A program made the translations under genes and the position numbers. A DNA stretch of 9,549 nucleotides from PALSA-607 sp036510735 (GTDB taxonomy: Bacteria > Actinomycetota > Actinomycetes > Acidothermales > Acidothermaceae). Numbering within the stretch: the stretch's first letter is position 1; each line of letters begins with the position of its first letter. Location of the stretch: NCBI GenBank assembly GCA_036510735.1, contig DATCDK010000239.1, forward strand, positions 1-9,549. Direction: 5' to 3'. The notes below the pieces were generated by a model. The model saw only the letters and a list, made by a program, of their open reading frames with translations, did not search any database and was not told the DNA's origin. This document shows positions 1 through 5,879 of this stretch, piece after piece.

Positions 1-83
1 AGTTGCGCGAAGAGCCCGGCCTCGTCCCGACGCTCTTACCGGTCGGCGATGGACTCTTGGTCGCAGTAAAGCGCGAGAGCTAG
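1..83 (+). CDS. C-terminal end of an O-methyltransferase-like protein (5' partial)
   Basis: Only the last 26 codons are present, read in the frame that starts at base 3 and ends at the TAG at 81-83. The peptide contains the segment LLPVGDGLLVAVK. This closely resembles the C-terminal strand of class I SAM-dependent O-methyltransferases of the catechol O-methyltransferase type, including what I remember of M. tuberculosis Rv1220c, which ends in a similar LVPLGDGVLAAV segment. Such enzymes move a methyl group from S-adenosylmethionine to a hydroxyl; the substrate cannot be told from this tail. The SAM-binding motifs lie outside the window. The gene converges on pepA and the two stop codons overlap in one CTAG. 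The call rests on a short tail, so another protein with a similar end is possible. Confidence 0.65.
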   Translation, partial: LREEPGLVPTLLPVGDGLLVAVKRES

Positions 84-1588
84 CGCAGGCCGCGCAGCGG
101 ATCGGGTGCACACAGCCAGTGCAGCAGCAGCCGGACCCCGAAACCCGTCGGGCCTTTGGTGGCTTCGTGTTCGTCTGCCTCGGACCGACCGACGCCGGCG
201 ATATCGAGATGCGCCCACCGTCGCCGTCCAACGAATTCACGTAGGAACAGTGCGGCGATGATCGAGCCGCCACTGAACGCACGGCCCCCATCGATCGCCA
301 CGTTCGACATGTCGGCGACCGACGACTCGAGAGCGGCGGCGTAGTCATCGACGAACGGCATCCGCCAGACAGCCTCGCCGCTGTCGGTGCCGGCAGTGGT
401 GAGGACGGCGGCCAGCTTGTCGTCTTCGGTGAACATCCCCGCGTGCCGCTTGCCGAGGCCACTCGCGATCGCGCCGGTCAATGTCGCAAGGTCGACGATG
501 ACGTCGGGATCGAGTTCCGCATCTGCGTAAGCGAGTGCGTCGGCGAGAACCAGCCGGCCCTCGGCGTCGGTGTTGAGCACCTCGACCGTCATGCCGCCGT
601 ACTGCGTGATGACGTCACTGGGCCGCTGCGCCGAACCTGACGGCATGTTCTCCGCCGCCGGCACGAGTCCGGTCACCTGTACCCGCACGCCCAACTCACG
701 CATCACCGACATCGCCGCGATGATCGCGCCACCGGCCGCCATGTCGGTCTTCATCGCGATCATGCCCGCGTTGGGCTTCAGCGAGAGTCCGCCGGAGTCG
801 AACGTGATGCCCTTGCCGACGAGCACAACATGCCCGTCGACCGCGATCGCAGGGTCGGGGGTGTAGGTCAGCTCGATGAGGCGCGGCGGGCTGACCGAAC
901 CCATGCCCACCGCGATGACGCCGCCGAAGCCCTCGGCGCGCAGCTCGCGGTCATCGCGTACTCGGATCTCGAGGCCGCTCTTGCGGGCGAGCGAGGTCGC
1001 CTGCCTGGCCAGCCAAGCCGGAGTCTTCGTCGACGACGGCGTGTTCGCGAAGTCGCGGGCCAGCGCGCTGGCGGTCGCGGTCGTGACGCCGTGCGCGAGT
1101 GCTTCAGAGACCGCGTCCGTCAACTGGTCGACAACGAGCGTGATCGACGTCAGCGTCTCGGGCTTCGGCGAGTTGGTCACCTTGAACGAGTAGCCACCGA
1201 GCAGCAAGCCCTCCGCCAACGCCCGGACCTGTGCGGGGGTCGATAGCCGCGCGACGGTGATGGCCCCAGATTGGACGCTCTTCAACCGCCGGGCGATCGC
1301 GGCGCCGGCACGACGGTAGTCACGCGGCGTCCCGTCACCGAGACCCGCCGCGAGGATCAGCCGCGCACCGACCGGCAGCTGGCCGACGTCCCCGACGTTG
1401 CCTTTCGTCTTCTCTCTAGTCAGCATCGCGAGCAGCGCGTCAGGGTCCGCACCGAAGCTCTCGAGATCGTCTGCTGCCCCGCGCCCGAGCTTCGCGACCA
1501 CCGGGTCGCCGCTGCCCGGCGTGATCGCGACCACGAGTGCGGCAGCGCCAGCTGGGACAGCGGTTGCGAGCTTTACGGTGGGCGGCAC
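80..1588 (-). CDS. pepA: Leucyl aminopeptidase, M17 family
   Basis: This cytosolic, normally hexameric, two-metal exopeptidase removes N-terminal residues, preferably leucine, in peptide turnover. The protein has 502 residues, usual for the family. An N-terminal macro-like domain (about 1-160) precedes the catalytic domain (about 170-495). All metal ligands and catalytic residues of E. coli PepA are present at identical spacing: K259 and D264 in VGKGITFDSGG, catalytic K271, D282 in MKTDMAAGG, then D341, E343 and catalytic R345 in the family signature NTDAEGRL. I chose the GTG at 1588 because a purine-rich GAAAGG lies 8-9 bases upstream and the protein then begins like its relatives. The open frame runs on to 2341, but that extension crosses DUF3117 and the crotonase gene and is not credible. 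A strong hairpin separates this gene from DUF3117, so it probably has its own promoter in 1589-1647. The function is firm; the exact start is slightly less so. Confidence 0.96.
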   Translation of the reverse strand: MPPTVKLATAVPAGAAALVVAITPGSGDPVVAKLGRGAADDLESFGADPDALLAMLTREKTKGNVGDVGQLPVGARLILAAGLGDGTPRDYRRAGAAIARRLKSVQSGAITVARLSTPAQVRALAEGLLLGGYSFKVTNSPKPETLTSITLVVDQLTDAVSEALAHGVTTATASALARDFANTPSSTKTPAWLARQATSLARKSGLEIRVRDDRELRAEGFGGVIAVGMGSVSPPRLIELTYTPDPAIAVDGHVVLVGKGITFDSGGLSLKPNAGMIAMKTDMAAGGAIIAAMSVMRELGVRVQVTGLVPAAENMPSGSAQRPSDVITQYGGMTVEVLNTDAEGRLVLADALAYADAELDPDVIVDLATLTGAIASGLGKRHAGMFTEDDKLAAVLTTAGTDSGEAVWRMPFVDDYAAALESSVADMSNVAIDGGRAFSGGSIIAALFLREFVGRRRWAHLDIAGVGRSEADEHEATKGPTGFGVRLLLHWLCAPDPLRGLR

Positions 1589-1647
1589 GCGTGCACCTTT
1601 CGAAGCTGGAGTACGAACCAGGTCGACGCTACCCCTGACACGATTGA

Positions 1648-1685
1648 GGCCCCGATCGAAGTCCCTGTTGGGCTTCGACGGGGCC
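1648..1685 (-). terminator. Terminator-like hairpin after DUF3117
   Basis: The left arm 1648-1665 (GGCCCCG, A, TCGAAG, T, CCC) pairs with the right arm 1670-1685 (GGGCTTCGACGGGGCC). The stem has 16 base pairs with two single-base bulges and a 4-base loop. It starts 16 bases beyond the DUF3117 stop codon in the direction of that gene's transcription and lies before the pepA start. There is no clean U tract, as is common for actinobacterial terminators. I infer that it ends the DUF3117 transcript and makes pepA a separate unit; its near-symmetry means it could also act on the other strand. Confidence 0.7.
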
Positions 1686-1701
1686 GTCACCGCTGGGTCT
1701 A

Positions 1702-1869
1702 TCAGCCGACCACATTCTTGAGGGCGTCGCCAAGGGCGCTGGCCTCGTCTGCGGACAACTCGACGACGAGCCGGCCACCGCCTTCGAGAGGAACGCGCAT
1801 CACGATGCCGCGACCCTCTTTGGTGACCTCGAGCGGACCGTCGCCCGTCCGCGGCTTCATGGCCGCCAT
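1702..1869 (-). CDS. DUF3117 family small protein
   Basis: This is a 55-residue protein, MAAMKPRTGDGPLEVTKEGR onwards, with the nearly invariant actinobacterial DUF3117 sequence: MKPRTGDGPLE, GRGIVMRVPLEGGGRLVVEL and a final helix DEASALGDALKNV. The M. tuberculosis homologue Rv1211 has been described as calmodulin-like, but no classical EF-hand loop is visible here and the function should be taken as unknown. The ATG at 1869 is chosen because a strong AGGAAAGGGAG ribosome binding site lies 6 bases upstream and the family begins at this methionine; the frame stays open to 1941 but that stretch is repeat DNA. It has a repeat-rich 5' leader and a hairpin after its stop, so it looks like a one-gene transcript. 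The gene is divergent from the crotonase gene. Confidence 0.95.
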   Translation of the reverse strand: MAAMKPRTGDGPLEVTKEGRGIVMRVPLEGGGRLVVELSADEASALGDALKNVVG

Positions 1870-1890
1870 TCGCGCTCCCTTTCCTCGTGT

Positions 1891-1985
1891 GGCACGCAGT
1901 GCCGCAGCAGATTGCACTGCCGGCACGCAGTGCCGGACCAAATTGCACCGTCGGCACGTCGAGCGCCGAACCCCATCGCACTGTC
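1891..1985. repeat. 31-bp degenerate tandem repeat with internal dyads in the DUF3117/crotonase divergent region
   Basis: Units start at 1891, 1922 and 1953. Units 1 and 2 are both 31 bp, begin GGCACGCAGTGCCG and share an ATTGCAC near the end. Unit 3 is a diverged copy with about 2 extra bases; its right part matches 16 of 21 bases of unit 2. Units 1 and 2 each contain the dyad GGCAC-GCA-GTGCC (1891-1903 and 1922-1934). A competing 7-bp dyad spans the unit boundary, GCACTGC at 1914-1920 with GCAGTGC at 1927-1933. In DUF3117 mRNA the first hairpin would sit just upstream of the ribosome binding site. It may be an operator array for a dimeric regulator or a structured leader; the sequence alone does not decide. 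Confidence 0.75.
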
Positions 1986-1994
1986 TTAACCAAG

Positions 1995-2000
1995 ATTATC
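1995..2000 (-). promoter_or_regulatory. Possible -10 element for DUF3117
   Basis: On the minus strand this reads GATAAT, 5 of 6 matches to the SigA-type TATAAT consensus, in a short AT-rich patch. No convincing -35 is seen at the right distance (TTCCTT lies 18 bases upstream). If used, transcription would begin near 1988 and give DUF3117 a leader of about 120 bases containing all the 31-bp repeats. This is a weak motif-based inference. Confidence 0.3.
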
Positions 2001-2072
2001 GTGGAGAGAGGGGGCCAGAAGGAAACCGCGGCGGCGTCCCCGCCCGGGCCAGGGCAGTTCCGAGGAGGTTCT

Positions 2073-2882
2073 GTGTCCGAATTCCCGGCCGCCGCGGGCC
2101 ATCGCAACGGGGTAGATCTGGCCATCGCGGACGCCGTGGGGACGGTCACGATCGTCAGTGACCGCGGGGTCCTCTCCACTGCAACCAAGACCGCATTACG
2201 CGATGCGCTGAACCGACTCGCGGACGACCCGGCCGTGCGCGCGGTGGTGCTCACCGGTTCAGGCAGCACGTTCTGCGTCGGCCAGGACCTCAAGGAGCAT
2301 GCCGCCGCGCTGTCTGCGGACGCGACTGCCGCGTGGGACACCTTGGCTGACCACTACGTCCCGATCGTCACGGCACTGGCCACCATGCCGAAGCCAGTCG
2401 TTGCAGCAGTGAACGGGACGGCGGCAGGTGCGGGTGCGGCGATGGCGTTCGCGTGTGATCTGCGGCTGGTGTCGGACGTCGCGGTGTTCTATCTGGCATT
2501 CGCCGGCATCGGGTTGTCCGTCGACTCCGGGTTGTCATGGACCCTGCCGCGGTTGGTCGGCTTCGGGCGCGCAACGGACTTGCTGTTGCGCGCGCGGCCG
2601 GTGTCGGCGGCGGACGCGTTGGCTCTCGGTCTGGCGACCGAAGTGGTGCCCAGTGACGGTCTGGCAGCGCGCGCGGCGATGGTTGCTGCCGAGCTCGCCG
2701 CGGGCCCGACGGTGGCATTCGGTGCGACGAAGCAAGCGCTCGCCTACGCTGCCGGACACGGCCTGCCGGACGCCCTCGACATGGAGGCCGGCATGCAAAC
2801 ACTTGCCGGCACGACGGAGGACCACGCCGACGCGGTGCGCGCGTTCCTCGACAAGCGGCCGCCTGTTTTTAAAGGGCGCTGA
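2073..2882 (+). CDS. Enoyl-CoA hydratase/isomerase (crotonase) family protein, PaaG-like
   Basis: This is a 269-residue crotonase-fold enzyme acting on a CoA thioester. The two oxyanion-hole segments are clear: TFCVGQDLKEH (about 67-77) and NGTAAGAGAAMAFACD (about 114-129). The two glutamates of classical enoyl-CoA hydratase are not conserved: the positions aligned with GGGCE and QPE carry Ala and Phe. Instead there is D151 in GLSVDSGLSW followed by LPRLVG, the arrangement of PaaG-type 1,2-epoxyphenylacetyl-CoA or delta3,delta2-enoyl-CoA isomerases. An isomerase is therefore more likely than a hydratase; the natural substrate is unknown and no paa genes are nearby. The GTG at 2073 is chosen because GAGGAGG ends 4 bases before it; the frame is open to 1887 but runs through repeat DNA. 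It is divergent from DUF3117 and appears to be transcribed alone. Confidence 0.9.
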   Translation: MSEFPAAAGHRNGVDLAIADAVGTVTIVSDRGVLSTATKTALRDALNRLADDPAVRAVVLTGSGSTFCVGQDLKEHAAALSADATAAWDTLADHYVPIVTALATMPKPVVAAVNGTAAGAGAAMAFACDLRLVSDVAVFYLAFAGIGLSVDSGLSWTLPRLVGFGRATDLLLRARPVSAADALALGLATEVVPSDGLAARAAMVAAELAAGPTVAFGATKQALAYAAGHGLPDALDMEAGMQTLAGTTEDHADAVRAFLDKRPPVFKGR

Positions 2883-2970
2883 GCTTCGGGGCCACTAGAC
2901 ACCCCCGCAACCAGTACTGCAACAAGTGGGGTTCTTGGCGGCACAAGTTGGCCAGCCGCCGTCATCGGAA

Positions 2971-3001
2971 CGAGGGTCGACCCCGGCATTATCGACCCTC
3001 G
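2971..3001 (+). terminator. Perfect 10-bp inverted repeat, possible terminator after the crotonase gene
   Basis: CGAGGGTCGA at 2971-2980 is repeated as its exact reverse complement TCGACCCTCG at 2992-3001, with an 11-base loop. It starts 88 bases after the crotonase stop. No U tract follows. It could end the crotonase transcript in the way many high-GC terminators do. Its right arm also coincides with the point where VapC similarity stops, so it could instead belong to a past rearrangement or be a protein-binding site. Confidence 0.45.
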
Positions 3002-3316
3002 CAATAGCGCATGTCAGCATCCACGAATCGTTGATCGGGCGCGGCCGGCCGCGGCGCTGGGCGTACGCAGTGATCTCGCCCCACTTGCGGCCAACGTCGC
3101 TGCCGCCGGGATCTTGACCCGCGTCGCGATGTAGACCTGCAACTCGCTGCGACGTCGAGCGCCGAGGTCACGCACCAGCGCCCATTGCGTCAGCTCGCCC
3201 ACGGTGACGAAGGTGATCGCCGCTTCGTGCGGCGCGAGTTCGGCGCGAAAGGCCTGGTCGAGCGTGTTCTTGATCAGGTTTGACGCAACATCAGCTGGCG
3301 AGGTGTCTGGTACCCG
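2995..3316 (-). pseudogene. vapC: Remnant of a VapC-type PIN-domain toxin, frameshifted and truncated
   Basis: Read on the minus strand, the first part gives SNLIKNTLDQAFRAELAP, then AITFVTVGELTQWALVRDLG and ARRRSELQVYIATRVKIP. This is typical of actinobacterial PIN-domain ribonucleases (VapC toxins). Near 3100-3110 the homologous frame changes: one frame over, the DNA continues SDVGRKWGEITAYAQRRG, then RPRPINDSW and LTCAIAR, which is the second half of the same fold. The three visible acidic positions (Asp in DTS, Glu in VGEL, Asp in NDSW) are thus split between two frames. The usual C-terminal 'LPLATLN..DF' part is missing, no credible start codon precedes the first part, and there are apparent extra residues after DTS. 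No antitoxin gene is recognisable beside it. I infer a dead toxin gene; the family call comes from recalled sequence patterns. Confidence 0.75.
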
Positions 3317-3412
3317 GCAACTAACCTGGGGCGCGGACCGGTACTGCCTGGCCAGTAAGGCCACGGCGGGCCGTTGGGCTCCGGACGCCTCGCGGCATAG
3401 AGAGGAAGTCGA

Positions 3413-3440
3413 GCGCCCACCGCAAGCTCTGGGTGGTCGC
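3413..3440 (-). terminator. Possible terminator hairpin after the DUF3500 gene
   Basis: GCG-C-CCACC (3413-3421) pairs with GGTGG-T-CGC (3432-3440), an 8-bp stem with one mismatch and a 10-base loop. It begins at the base after the DUF3500 stop codon in the direction of transcription and is followed on the minus strand by a pyrimidine-rich stretch, CGACTTCCTCTCT. The stem is modest, so the call is tentative. Confidence 0.35.
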
Positions 3441-4676
3441 TTATGCCGATGTGTGTGAGCCGGTGCTGTGGTCGAACCCGGCGTGGTGTTGGGCGAGCAG
3501 GTCGAGGCCGTAGTCGCCCCCATTGGGCGTTCTGATGATGGTGTGGATGTGGTGGCGGCTAGGTTCGGGGTTGTCGAAGACCACGCCGCCGTGCTGATCG
3601 AACTCGACGAGGACGACCGGGCTGTGGATGCGGTAGTAGAACGGCTCATCCCCAGTGGTGCCGCCGAGCCAGGAGAACCACGTCTCGTCCAGGTGGTCGG
3701 CGATCTGTTCGGCCCGGACCGCGGCGTGATCAGGTCGGGCCCAGCCGAGATGGACGCCGAGAGTCGTCATCAGCACGGACCGCTGCGCTTCGCTGAGTTC
3801 ATCGCCGCGGATGCCTTGGTAGGGGAGCACGGCGTTGTCCTGGAATGCGCCGGCCTGGGTGCGCCCCTCGATCCCATGTTCGAGGTGCGCGGGCAGGGTG
3901 CCCGGCATGATCGATGGATACAGGATCGCCTTCTCTTGCTGCGATGGTCCGAGAGATCGGATCAGGTCGAGGCCGCCCCGTAGCTCCGCGGCGAAGACCG
4001 CGACCCCGGCGAGCGGACCAGTGGTGACCTGGCACGGTTCGGAGCCCATGAAGGTCGGGGTGAGGACCATGTCGTCGCCAAGTAGGAAGCAGTTGATGTT
4101 CAGGTGATGACCATCGAGTTGCCAGCCCCACGGCTCGTCGGCCGAGGGTGTGCCGAATATCGAGATGAAGTAGTACCACTCGTCGTACTCGGTCGGGCTG
4201 GACGTGATGCTTGCCAGCAAGCCGTTGAGCCGCATGATGTTGCGGCCTTGCTCGAAACCACGCGCGGACAGGGTCGCTCGGACCACCTCGAGTGCGAGGC
4301 GTCGCTGTTTTGCACCGAGATTCGCCAGCATCACACCGTGCCGGAGCAGGTTCGGGTGAACGTTGAACCAGGTCCGCCACTGTTCGGCGTCGATAGGAAA
4401 CTGAGCGCTCTGCGCGTCGATCGCGTTGAGCGAGCCGAGAAATGCCGCCGCCGCCTCGCGAATCGCGCCAGTACTTGTGCGGCCGGCGGTGGAGGTGAAC
4501 AACCCCGGGATCACGGCGCCGTCACTCGTGATACCTCGAACCGGTACGGCCAGCGACTGCTGCACGACCGCCATCAACCCTTCGATCACCGGAGCCATCT
4601 CGGGCGGTGAAGAAAATGGCTCGACGGCAGACATCGTAGGCAGATGCCGGAGTCCGAATTCGGTCCAGTCACTCAT
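3441..4676 (-). CDS. DUF3500 domain-containing protein
   Basis: The protein has about 411 residues and DUF3500 covers nearly its whole length. Recognisable family segments are DEWYYFISIFGTPS, then PWGWQLDGHHLNINCF near the middle, PTFMGSEPC, and a histidine-rich end with YRIHSPVVLVEFDQ, SRHHIHTIIRTPNGGDYG and LLAQHHAGFDH. Several conserved His, Asp and Glu residues could bind a metal, but the function of the family is not established and I assign none. No signal peptide or membrane segment is seen. The ATG at 4676 has GGTGG 9 bases upstream; a GTG two codons earlier (4682) is possible but too close to that site. The gene stands alone: 165 bases, partly AT-rich, separate it from tag, and a vapC remnant lies beyond its 3' end. 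This suggests an accessory insertion into an otherwise conserved cluster. Confidence 0.85.
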   Translation of the reverse strand: MSDWTEFGLRHLPTMSAVEPFSSPPEMAPVIEGLMAVVQQSLAVPVRGITSDGAVIPGLFTSTAGRTSTGAIREAAAAFLGSLNAIDAQSAQFPIDAEQWRTWFNVHPNLLRHGVMLANLGAKQRRLALEVVRATLSARGFEQGRNIMRLNGLLASITSSPTEYDEWYYFISIFGTPSADEPWGWQLDGHHLNINCFLLGDDMVLTPTFMGSEPCQVTTGPLAGVAVFAAELRGGLDLIRSLGPSQQEKAILYPSIMPGTLPAHLEHGIEGRTQAGAFQDNAVLPYQGIRGDELSEAQRSVLMTTLGVHLGWARPDHAAVRAEQIADHLDETWFSWLGGTTGDEPFYYRIHSPVVLVEFDQHGGVVFDNPEPSRHHIHTIIRTPNGGDYGLDLLAQHHAGFDHSTGSHTSA

Positions 4677-4841
4677 GGGCACAATCCACCGCCACCGCCG
4701 GCGTCAGTTCGCCGAACCGACGCCAAGCGTGACACATCCCCTCAACCGTCCAACGACGACCGCTCATCGAGCCAAATGATCGCTTTTGCTAGCGAACTTG
4801 TGCTGCCAAAAATTCCATCTATTGCCGCAGTGGCCGAGCAA

Positions 4842-5414
4842 TCAAACGAGCTTGCGCACGTAGCAGGTCGCCAAGTGGTCGTTGACGATGCCGGTCGCCT
4901 GCATGTGCGCGTACGCGGTCGTCGGCCCGACGAACTGGAAGCCGCGCCGCTTCAGCTCCTTGGCCATCGCGGTTGACTCCGGCGAGACGGCTGGGATGTC
5001 GGCGTCGTTCTTCGGCGCAGCCCGCCGCCGGGTCGGCGCGAACGACCACAACAGCTCGGACAAACCTTCGGGCACCGCCATCGCGGCGCGCGCGTTCGCC
5101 ATGCTGGCCGCGATCTTCGCCCGGTTGCGGACGATGCCCGCATCGGACATCAGCCTCTCGGCGTCCGCCTCGTCGAACTCTGCAACCACCTCGATCGAGA
5201 AGCCGGCGAACGCTGACCGAAACGCTGACCGTTTGCGCAGGATCGTGATGAATGACAACCCGGACTGAAACGCCTCGAGCACTAGCCGCTCGAACATCGC
5301 ATCGTCGCCGTGAACAGCGCGACCCCATTCGTTGTCGTGGTACTCGATGTATTCGGGAGCGCTGTGCGCCCAGTTGCAGCGGCGGCGGCCATCCGGTCCC
5401 GCGATCGCTGTCAA
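4842..5414 (-). CDS. tag: DNA-3-methyladenine glycosylase I
   Basis: Base-excision repair enzyme that removes 3-methyladenine from alkylated DNA. The 190-residue protein matches the family length (E. coli Tag has 187). The zinc ligands C13, H26, H180 and C184 keep the E. coli spacing (C4, H17, H175, C179), and the base-binding residues Y22, Y25 and E47 are present in YIEYHDNEWG and LEAFQSGLS. The position of E. coli Trp46 in the base pocket is Phe55 here (SGLSF). The start is taken as TTG at 5414, which overlaps the stop of the upstream SRPBCC gene by 4 bases, with GGCGGA 5 bases upstream; no better start precedes the CNW zinc motif. The open frame extends to 5666, but that part is in the SRPBCC gene. 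Last gene of the DivIVA-SRPBCC-tag operon, probably translated by coupling. Confidence 0.93.
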   Translation of the reverse strand: MTAIAGPDGRRRCNWAHSAPEYIEYHDNEWGRAVHGDDAMFERLVLEAFQSGLSFITILRKRSAFRSAFAGFSIEVVAEFDEADAERLMSDAGIVRNRAKIAASMANARAAMAVPEGLSELLWSFAPTRRRAAPKNDADIPAVSPESTAMAKELKRRGFQFVGPTTAYAHMQATGIVNDHLATCYVRKLV

Positions 5415-5872
5415 TGTGTTCCGCCTGCCTCTACGAGACGCGCGAGTCGGCGCAATGACAGCCGGAGAAACAGTGCAACGACAGGTCGGACGGCGAGCCA
5501 TGTCGTCTCGCCGAGCAAGCCAAGCGGCAGTTGCACCCACTCCGACCAGACGACGCGCGAACGACCATCGCCGAGGTCCTCGACCTCGAACGCGCCGGAG
5601 CCACGGACCAGCGTGCCGGTGTGCTCGACCACGCAGCGCGCTGGATTCGCCGGCGGCGGCTGCCACTGCGAGAACGTCATGGTGTCGTGCACCGCAAATG
5701 GGCCCAGCTTGGTGATGCCCTCGATGCCCGCGCCGACGCCGTCCGTGTCACCTGTTGTGCGCTGCACGGTCGTCGCGACCATCCAGTCGCCGTGCGTTTC
5801 CCAGTCGGTCAACGCCGCCCAGACCCGCTCGACGCCGGCATCGACGTCGACCGATGCGACCAGCTCGGCCAC
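5411..5872 (-). CDS. SRPBCC family protein (polyketide cyclase/dehydrase-like)
   Basis: A 153-residue START-like protein. The N-terminus AELVASVDVDAGVERVWAAL is the first strand and helix of the SRPBCC fold, followed by LTDWETHGDWM, a central sheet with VEHTGTLVRGSGAFEVED, and a long hydrophobic C-terminal helix ending in RRLARLVEAG. Members bind small hydrophobic ligands in a deep cavity; no substrate can be named here. The GTG at 5872 is 7 bases beyond the stop of the DivIVA gene, with AGAGGG lying upstream inside that gene's last codons. Its stop overlaps the tag start. The tight packing between a membrane DivIVA protein and tag implies co-transcription, though a shared function is not evident. 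Confidence in the family is high, in the exact start moderate. Confidence 0.87.
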   Translation of the reverse strand: MAELVASVDVDAGVERVWAALTDWETHGDWMVATTVQRTTGDTDGVGAGIEGITKLGPFAVHDTMTFSQWQPPPANPARCVVEHTGTLVRGSGAFEVEDLGDGRSRVVWSEWVQLPLGLLGETTWLAVRPVVALFLRLSLRRLARLVEAGGTH

Positions 5873-5879
5873 GGTGGTA

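Larger units (their letters stand above)
2883..3440. other. Gene-poor interval between the crotonase and DUF3500 genes
   Basis: About 560 bases with no intact gene. It holds the perfect inverted repeat at 2971-3001, the vapC remnant at about 2995-3316, and a hairpin at 3413-3440. The stretch 3320-3410 is open in more than one minus-strand frame, but none of the translations looks like a known protein or an antitoxin. No transposase, tRNA or attachment-site repeat was seen. The interval looks like eroded accessory DNA. Confidence 0.6.

Noticed and set aside
1891..1985. CRISPR array
   Set aside because: Units abut directly with no unique spacers between constant repeats, there are only two good copies, and no cas genes are near.
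1887..2072. Longer start for the crotonase gene (331 residues)
   Set aside because: The added part translates the tandem repeat and a G/C-rich leader, while the GTG at 2073 has a strong GAGGAGG in front of it and matches the family length.
1589..2341. Extension of the pepA reading frame to 753 residues
   Set aside because: The extra 251 codons lie antisense or out of frame over DUF3117, its leader and the crotonase gene, have no aminopeptidase similarity, and the GTG at 1588 has a ribosome binding site and gives the normal family length.
3014..3649. 211-residue minus-strand open frame as an intact gene
   Set aside because: Its first half is a Ser/Thr-rich shadow of the DUF3500 gene; only residues from about 112 resemble a PIN domain, and this similarity leaves the frame near 3105. 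Treated as a vapC remnant.
4683..4841. Defined promoter boxes for the DUF3500 gene
   Set aside because: The AT-rich stretch at 4775-4830 and a minus-strand TTGGCA (4804-4809) look promoter-like, but no -10 hexamer lies at a suitable distance, and TCGCT/AGCGA near 4783 is too short a dyad to call.
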